The notes beneath the pieces are model-generated. The model ran no database searches, was not told the origin of the DNA, and was given only the letters and a program-made list of their open reading frames with translations. A program made the position numbers and the translations under genes. From NCBI GenBank assembly GCA_910584865.1, contig CAJUCE010000030.1:34874-62478 (forward strand): a stretch of 27,605 nt of DNA, read 5' to 3'. Shown piece after piece: positions 22,599 to 27,605 of this stretch; within the stretch, counting starts at the first letter, position 1; the number at the start of each line of letters is the position of its first letter. The stretch comes from an uncultured Acetatifactor sp. Its GTDB lineage: Bacteria > Bacillota > Clostridia > Lachnospirales > Lachnospiraceae.

Positions 22599-24524
22599 TT
22601 ACGCGTAATACTGCGCCTGGGCATCCCACAGCCTGCGGTACAGCCCACCTGCCGCCAGAAGCTCCTCATGGCTTCCCTGCTCCGCAATTTTTCCCTCCTC
22701 AAATACCAAAATGCGATGGCAGAAATGGCAGCTGGAAAGACGGTGGGAAATATAAATCGCCCCCTTGTCCTTCGTAAACCGGTTCATCCTCTGATAAATA
22801 TCCGCCTCCGCCACCGGATCCAAAGCTGCCGTAGGCTCGTCCAATACCACATAGGGCGCGTCCTTGTACAGGCACCGGGCAATGGCCACCTTCTGGGACT
22901 CTCCGCCGGACAGCTCCACCCCGTCCTCGGAAAAGCGCTTGAACAGCTGCGTATCCAGCCCTTCCGCCAGTGTCTTGAGCCTCTCGCCGAAGCCTGCGTT
23001 CTCCAGAGCCAGGGTCACCTTATCCTTGTCGTACTCGCTCTCCACCGCCACGTTCTCCCCCAGCCTGAAGGCAAAGATCTGGTAATCCTGGAACACCGTG
23101 GAGAAAAAGGACAGATATTCCTGGTACTGGTATTTTCGGATATCCACGCCGTTTAACAGAATCTCTCCCTCCTGGGGGTCACAGAGCCTGCACAGCAGCT
23201 TGATAAAAGTGGTCTTGCCGGAGCCGTTACGGCCCACGATGGCAATCTTCTCCCCCTTGCGGAAACTGCAGCTGATTCCCGAGAGGCTGGGAGCGGCAGC
23301 TCCCGGATAAGTGAACGTCACATTCCGGAACTCGAATTCATAATTCTCCCTGATCTCGTCTGTGACAGGCAAAGTTCCCTCCGCTGTGGCATTGGGCATA
23401 TCCAAATAATTGAAATATACATCTACATACTCCAGATTCTGCAGGAAATCCCTGATCGTATCACACAGCCTTGTAATGCCGTCTCCCAGCTGGGTTACCA
23501 TCCCCGTATATTTCAGGATGCTGCCCACGCCAAAGGCCCCGAAGATCGCCTTTGTTCCCACAAACAGATACACCAGCAAATCAAAGCACCTGGAAAGAAG
23601 CACGGAAGAACAGGTTTTCCTGCGTTCATATTGATAGGCAGGCTCGGCTTTCCCAAGATATTCTCCGCTCAGCTTCTGCAGCTTCCCGAAGATCTGCTCC
23701 TGGGCACGGAACATGCGGATGTCCTTTCCGTTCTGGTATTCGCTAAAGCAGCTGTCCATCAAAAACATCATCTGGTTCATCGGCTTGTGGACAGCCTCAT
23801 TTGCCTGAAAATAGCATTTCTGTATCCGGAAAGACGTGTATATGTTGAAAGCAATGGAGAACGCCAGGAGCCCGAGAAACAGGGCTGACACGCCCCAATG
23901 GTTCAGAAGGACCGCCATCCCGCCTGCTCCCACAGCCTTTGCCCGGAAAAACTCTACCACCAGGGCAATAGAGATGCCGATGGTCACAAATGCCTGGAAC
24001 AGCCCTCTAAGCTGTCCAACCAAAGCCAGTACGCCCCTGCCATAATGCCATCTGGTGATTCTCTGCTTTGTCTCATTGATTTTCGGCTCCGCACTCATGG
24101 CGTAGTCCATTTTCCAGGCCTTCTCCGCCACCGCCCTCTCGATATGCTTCAGCACGGCATACTGCAGCACATCCAGAAGCTGTCCCCCGAAATCCATCAG
24201 CCGCCTGCCAAAAAAATTCAGGCTCACCAGTAAAAGTGCCATCCGGAACAGATGTTCCATGCTTCGTCCCGGATCCGCCAGTTCCGTGAGAATACCGGCT
24301 GACAGCAGGATGCCGATGTAAGGATAAGCCGCTTCCATGGCAGCCTGTAAAAATGCCAGGGGGAAGATGCCGGGGGATTCTTTTGCAACATAGATGACAG
24401 CGCGCTTTATGTTATTCCTATTGGATTTCTTATCTATTGTACCGAAAGTGTTTTCTGTTTTTACTGACTGTTTTTGTACCTGATTCTTTTCCGCTTCTTT
24501 CGGCCCCTTCCGTTTATTGCTCAT
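22599..24524 (-). CDS. ABC exporter half-transporter (second cluster, intact partner)
   Basis: 641 residues, ATG with GAGGAGGTG upstream. The basic N-terminal tail (1-40) is followed by the membrane domain (about 50-370) and an ATPase domain with Walker A GRNGSGKTT (431-439), Q-loop FQD (478-480), signature LSGGE (538-542), Walker B YVVLDEPTAALDP (558-570) and H-loop SHR (593-595). All motifs are intact. It closely resembles the 3366-5429 half-transporter in the SHRxSSCxFC and AQAQYY-like endings, suggesting the two clusters are paralogous. Its expected dimer partner immediately upstream is split by an inversion, so on its own it may be inactive or form a homodimer. Confidence 0.9.
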   Translation of the reverse strand: MSNKRKGPKEAEKNQVQKQSVKTENTFGTIDKKSNRNNIKRAVIYVAKESPGIFPLAFLQAAMEAAYPYIGILLSAGILTELADPGRSMEHLFRMALLLVSLNFFGRRLMDFGGQLLDVLQYAVLKHIERAVAEKAWKMDYAMSAEPKINETKQRITRWHYGRGVLALVGQLRGLFQAFVTIGISIALVVEFFRAKAVGAGGMAVLLNHWGVSALFLGLLAFSIAFNIYTSFRIQKCYFQANEAVHKPMNQMMFLMDSCFSEYQNGKDIRMFRAQEQIFGKLQKLSGEYLGKAEPAYQYERRKTCSSVLLSRCFDLLVYLFVGTKAIFGAFGVGSILKYTGMVTQLGDGITRLCDTIRDFLQNLEYVDVYFNYLDMPNATAEGTLPVTDEIRENYEFEFRNVTFTYPGAAAPSLSGISCSFRKGEKIAIVGRNGSGKTTFIKLLCRLCDPQEGEILLNGVDIRKYQYQEYLSFFSTVFQDYQIFAFRLGENVAVESEYDKDKVTLALENAGFGERLKTLAEGLDTQLFKRFSEDGVELSGGESQKVAIARCLYKDAPYVVLDEPTAALDPVAEADIYQRMNRFTKDKGAIYISHRLSSCHFCHRILVFEEGKIAEQGSHEELLAAGGLYRRLWDAQAQYYA

Positions 24525-24530
24525 ATCGCC

Positions 24531-25195
24531 CTACACCTCCTCGCCTTCCAGCCCGGCTTCTTTCTGGGCTTCCTTTTTCTGATAATATTTGCTCTGGAGC
24601 CGGAACATCCAGGCATATTTTCCCTCCTGCACCAGCAGCTCCTCATGGCTTCCGCTTTCCGCCACCACGCCGTCCTCCATCAGCAGGATTCTGTCGCAGA
24701 AACGGGTGCTCGCCAGACGATGGGAAATGAAAATGGTGGTCTTGTGTTCCGAAAAGCGGCGGTACTGCTGATACAGTTCGCTCTCCATCAGGGGATCCAG
24801 AGCCGCCGTGGGCTCGTCCAGCACCAGCAGAGGAGCCTGCTTATACAGAGCCCTGGCCAGCATCAGCTTCTGCAGTTCCCCGCCGGAGAAGTCCACCGCA
24901 TCCTCATTGCTTTCCTTGCCGAACATAGTTTCCATGCCATGGGGGAGTTTTTTGACTTTGTCCTCCAGGCCTGCCTTCTTCACACATGCCTCCATACGGG
25001 AATTTATCGAATTGAGGTTGACTTCTGAATCTCGGTTATCCTCTAAATTGCTGTTCTCCTTCCCTGCATTGTCTGCATTCTCTGCATAACCTGCATTCCC
25101 CGTATGACCTGAGCTCCCCTCACGGCCTGCCTTCTCCGCCTGACCTGCTTCTGCCGGTTTATCCGCTCTCTCCGTGCTGTATATTTTCCCTGTGC
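24531..25195 (-). pseudogene. ABC half-transporter, C-terminal fragment
   Basis: Continuous minus frame from about 25195 to the stop at 24531. It holds an unusual linker of about 65 residues (IYSTERADKPAEAGQAEKAG, later NADNAGKENSNLEDN) and then the helical subdomain, signature FSGGE, Walker B LLVLDEPTAALDP and H-loop SHR. Walker A is absent here and lies in the separate N-terminal fragment. As a piece starting from internal ATG 24995 it could not bind ATP. The low-complexity linker between Q-loop and signature is not found in the paralogues in this window. Confidence 0.7.
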
Positions 25196-25402
25196 CGTGT
25201 GGCTTCTATGATCCCACGGAAGGAGAAATCCTGATAGACGGCATCAACCGTTCCCGGTACAGTAAGGAAAGCTGGCTTCGGTGCTTCTCCGGAGTATTTC
25301 AGGATGCAGAGCTGTTTCCCCTGTCTCTGGCGGAGAACCTGGCTCTGGGTGAGTTCACAGAGGAAGGCGACAGGGAGGATTCATATAATATAGAAGATAC
25401 CA
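25196..25402 (+). other. Inverted internal segment of the ABC ATPase domain
   Basis: Read on the plus strand, the bases encode CGFYDPTEGEILIDG, SRYSKESWLRCFSGVFQDAE and LFPLSLAENLALGEFTEEGD, i.e. the stretch that should directly follow Walker A, including the Q-loop FQD. The flanking fragments are on the minus strand. Flipping this segment back would join KLL to CGFYDP and DT to GTGKIYSTE in frame. Exact breakpoints are uncertain by a few bases; a TG dinucleotide is shared or duplicated at the junctions. Confidence 0.75.
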
Positions 25403-26665
25403 GAGCAGCTTGATAAAAGTGGTCTTGCCAGCGCCGTTTAGCCCCACCAGCGCCACATTTTCCCCGGGCCGGAGCGTCAGATTAAAATCCCTGATCACAG
25501 GTTTCTCCGCACCTTCATATTGAAAGGTTACATGAACAAAGGTAATCTCGGGGATATGCCCCTCCTTCAGCGCCAGCGTCTCCTTCTCCTGCTCTCTGCC
25601 CCGCCGCAGCTTGGCAAAAAAGCGCCGGTGCTCCTCCACATAGGAAGCCTTCTCATGGAGCTGCCGCATCCCCTGGACAATGGAACCGCACCAGGACGCA
25701 AAGCCCGTCACCAGCCCGAAATACAGCACAAAGCCCGCCGCATCCAGGCGCCCCTGGCAGACCAGGTAAATCAGGTACAGATAAGCCGCCCCTTCCCAGG
25801 CCATCTGGCTGAAACCGTTGACGGCAGCTGAAAAAAAGTAATTTCCCTGCTGACGCACCGTATAGTGCAGCCGCTGCTTCAGTTCCTGATTGAACTTCTT
25901 CCGCAGCCATGGCGGCATCCAATACAGATGGACATCCTTGGAAGCCTCATAGGTGCTGGTGCTGCGTGACAGATAAACCATTTTATAATCAAGGATCATC
26001 CACTTGCTGCGGTTTGCGGCGTCCCATTTGTTGCATCGTATTCCCACTGCATAGTTCAGCGCTGTCCCGGCGATTACAGGCAGCAGAATCCACACTGACA
26101 GGCCGGAGAGCATTCCCGTATAAAGGGCCATGCCGATGATCGCCGTGGCACAAGAGGCAAACGCTCCCAGAAACCGGGTAGTGTACTCCATGTCCCACAT
26201 ATGACGGTTTACCATCTGCCAAAATTCCTCCGGGAAATCCGCCCTCTCAATATTGTCGTAACTTGTCTCCAGGGAAGATTTTGCCGTCTGCAGGGCCTGC
26301 TTCTGCCCCAGCCAACTGCCGTAAATTGTCTTTGTGTGCTCCAGCCAATTATTCAGCAGATACAGGCACACCAGTCCCCCTCCCAGTATGGCAAGATCCT
26401 CCAATATGCTTTCCACGGATTTACCCTTCGTGATATCCTCCACCAATACTGACGGCATATATACCCCAAGCAGGGAAATCCCTATGGTTGCCCCGATTCC
26501 TGCCAGGTACAGCCACACAAAGCCCGGGGACTCCCTGTAAAGCGCCTTCAGCCAATAGCGCAGATTTTCCATCGTGCCATGCTTTTCCTGCGGGGCAGTA
26601 CCGTTTTGTGCACCGGTTTCCTGCTCTCCGTCAATTTTCGTTTTGCCGTCTTTCTTTTTACTCAT
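25355..26665 (-). pseudogene. ABC half-transporter, N-terminal fragment
   Basis: Starts at ATG 26665 (MSKKKDGKTK), with GGGAGGATGG upstream; the frame is open 25 codons further but unsupported. It encodes the membrane domain (about 40-360) and the first part of the ATPase with Walker A GLNGAGKTTFIKLL. It then runs into inverted sequence (WYLLYYMNPP) and stops at 25355. Together with the inverted segment and the C-terminal fragment it would form one protein of about 650-730 residues, the heterodimer partner of the next gene. As it stands the ATPase domain is cut after Walker A. Confidence 0.75.
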
Positions 26666-26967
26666 TGGTGACCATCCTCCCTCTTTATGCTTTTCCGCTT
26701 TCCCTTTTTTCATTCTACCATTTCTGTCCCGTGAAGGCAAGGATTTTGCCTCAAAGGTATGTTTGCCTGCCCCATTGGACGCTGTGCTGCCAGGAAAGCC
26801 CCTGCATGCTCACACCTATTCTACAAAATACGCCATGAGACGTACACTCACAAAACGTAGAATCCTCTCTACAGCCTCCCTGCGCGGGGTAGAATCACCG
26901 CCGATAATCACTCCGATTCCCATAATAACCAACAGTCTCCATACACGGAGCATAATCACTTCAAAAG

Positions 26968-27007
26968 CCAACCGCACCATCGAGTCAAAAGTCTCCGGTG
27001 CGGTTGG
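26968..27007 (-). terminator. Candidate terminator after the GyrI-like gene
   Basis: CCAACCGCACC and GGTGCGGTTGG make a perfect 11-bp stem with an 18-base loop, followed on the minus strand by CTTTTG. It is about 90 bases after the stop of the upstream gene. The surrounding 26666-27095 stretch has no convincing gene. Confidence 0.45.
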
Positions 27008-27095
27008 AAGCTGATCCATATCTTTTGTCCGTCAGACGCTGCCCTTTCCGCTAATTGCTCCGGAAAGAGTCATCTCCAAAATATTATGCTTTCCT

Positions 27096-27557
27096 CTACT
27101 GCTTCTTCCGAATCGGAAAGTATACCTCCGTCTCCCAGTCTTCCTGAGAATAGGAATGAAACTGTGTCCTGGTGTAACGTTCAAAGGGCGCGCCCGCAGT
27201 TTCGTAACCGTTCTCCATGATCCATGAGACGACAGCGCCGTAGGCTTCGGAAAGCGTGGAGTATCCGCCCCGGTGGATCGTCATGGCACACTGGCAGGAT
27301 TCTATCACCGTGTCAGCCTTTTCCTTCTCTTTGATTTCAATGAACACTTCGATATCGGAGGATTCATGGTTGAACTCCTCATCGTAATACCTGGTGCCGT
27401 TTAGGCCGGTGGGCGTGACATGCTCCTTCGGCACCCGCTCAAACAGCTTACTGTAATATTTCCCGAATTCATCCACCCCCATGACGGCCCGGTGTGCCAG
27501 GACGTTCATGCACGGGGAATCTTTCACTTCAATCGTATAGCCTTTCTGATAATCCAT
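27096..27557 (-). CDS. GyrI-like / AraC effector-binding domain protein
   Basis: 153 residues, ATG with AGGTGACATT upstream. It is a stand-alone small-molecule-binding domain of the GyrI/SOUL-like (BmrR C-terminal) fold, with two SHS2-type repeats: YTIEVKDSPCMNVLAHRAVM and, in the second half, TVIESCQCAMTIHRGGYSTLSEAYGAVVSWIMENGYE, then FERYTR and EVYFPIRKK. The HxGxYxxLxxxYxxxxxWIxENGY pattern and conserved Glu late in the chain are typical. No DNA-binding domain is attached, so it may bind or sequester a drug-like ligand. It lies upstream of the second ABC pair on the same strand, but a likely terminator separates them. Confidence 0.85.
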   Translation of the reverse strand: MDYQKGYTIEVKDSPCMNVLAHRAVMGVDEFGKYYSKLFERVPKEHVTPTGLNGTRYYDEEFNHESSDIEVFIEIKEKEKADTVIESCQCAMTIHRGGYSTLSEAYGAVVSWIMENGYETAGAPFERYTRTQFHSYSQEDWETEVYFPIRKKQ

Positions 27558-27605
27558 AATGTCACCTGTCCTTTCGAATACGGAAATGTGTGTCTGAAGC
27601 TCGTT

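Noticed and set aside
26816..27019. 67-codon minus-strand open frame with hydrophobic middle
   Set aside because: No ribosome binding site, no family resemblance, and it contains the 11-bp inverted repeat that looks like a terminator.

Overview
The window looks like chromosome of a gut-type Lachnospiraceae (Clostridium cluster XIVa) Firmicute. The pointers are strong AGGAGG-type ribosome binding sites, moderate-to-high GC, GHKL/LytTR two-component pairs, exporter-type ABC half-transporters in tandem pairs, a UvrX-like Y-family polymerase with a YolD partner, and small zinc-ribbon and GNAT proteins. There is no rRNA, tRNA, CRISPR array or transposase gene. Species assignment is inference.

Region 1 (1-10.2 kb), signalling and export. 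A secreted repeat protein is cut by the left edge. Divergent from it runs a LytTR response regulator and its GHKL kinase (+). The gap between these two holds a strongly folded element whose base pairing only makes sense as minus-strand RNA. Convergent with the kinase is an operon of two ABC half-transporters (-), preceded on the same strand by a second LytTR regulator and GHKL kinase. Between the second kinase and the ABC operon lie two identical 11-bp direct repeats 21 bp apart (LytTR-type operator geometry) and two hairpins. The likely logic is peptide or antibiotic sensing controlling export, as in agr/com/bacteriocin-type systems, but no pheromone gene was found.

Region 2 (10.2-17.2 kb), mixed housekeeping and accessory genes, mostly minus strand: a coiled-coil protein, a frameshifted zinc-ribbon gene, an Fpg/Nei-like protein lacking the catalytic N-terminal proline, a zinc-ribbon protein, a NimA-like flavin protein, a GNAT, a nitrilase-family amidohydrolase and a WYL regulator. 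A divergent LysR/MATE pair is present only as internally deleted remnants.

Region 3 (17.5-20.2 kb), a cluster of decayed genes: DUF2975 remnant with an intact XRE regulator, a frameshifted membrane protein, a methyltransferase fragment with an in-frame TAG, and an aldo/keto reductase relic. An intact GNAT gene sits behind 43-bp tandem repeats.

Region 4 (20.1-22.6 kb), a DNA-damage module: uvrX-like polymerase plus yolD on +, and a small convergent gene on -. Both promoters carry LexA-like GAAC-N4-RTTY sites in the spacer.

Region 5 (22.6-27.6 kb), a second ABC half-transporter pair (-). One partner is broken by an inversion of about 0.2 kb inside its nucleotide-binding domain. A GyrI-like effector-binding protein lies upstream of it.

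Two themes recur: several conserved proteins carry inserted hydrophilic low-complexity linkers, and about eight genes are visibly damaged.
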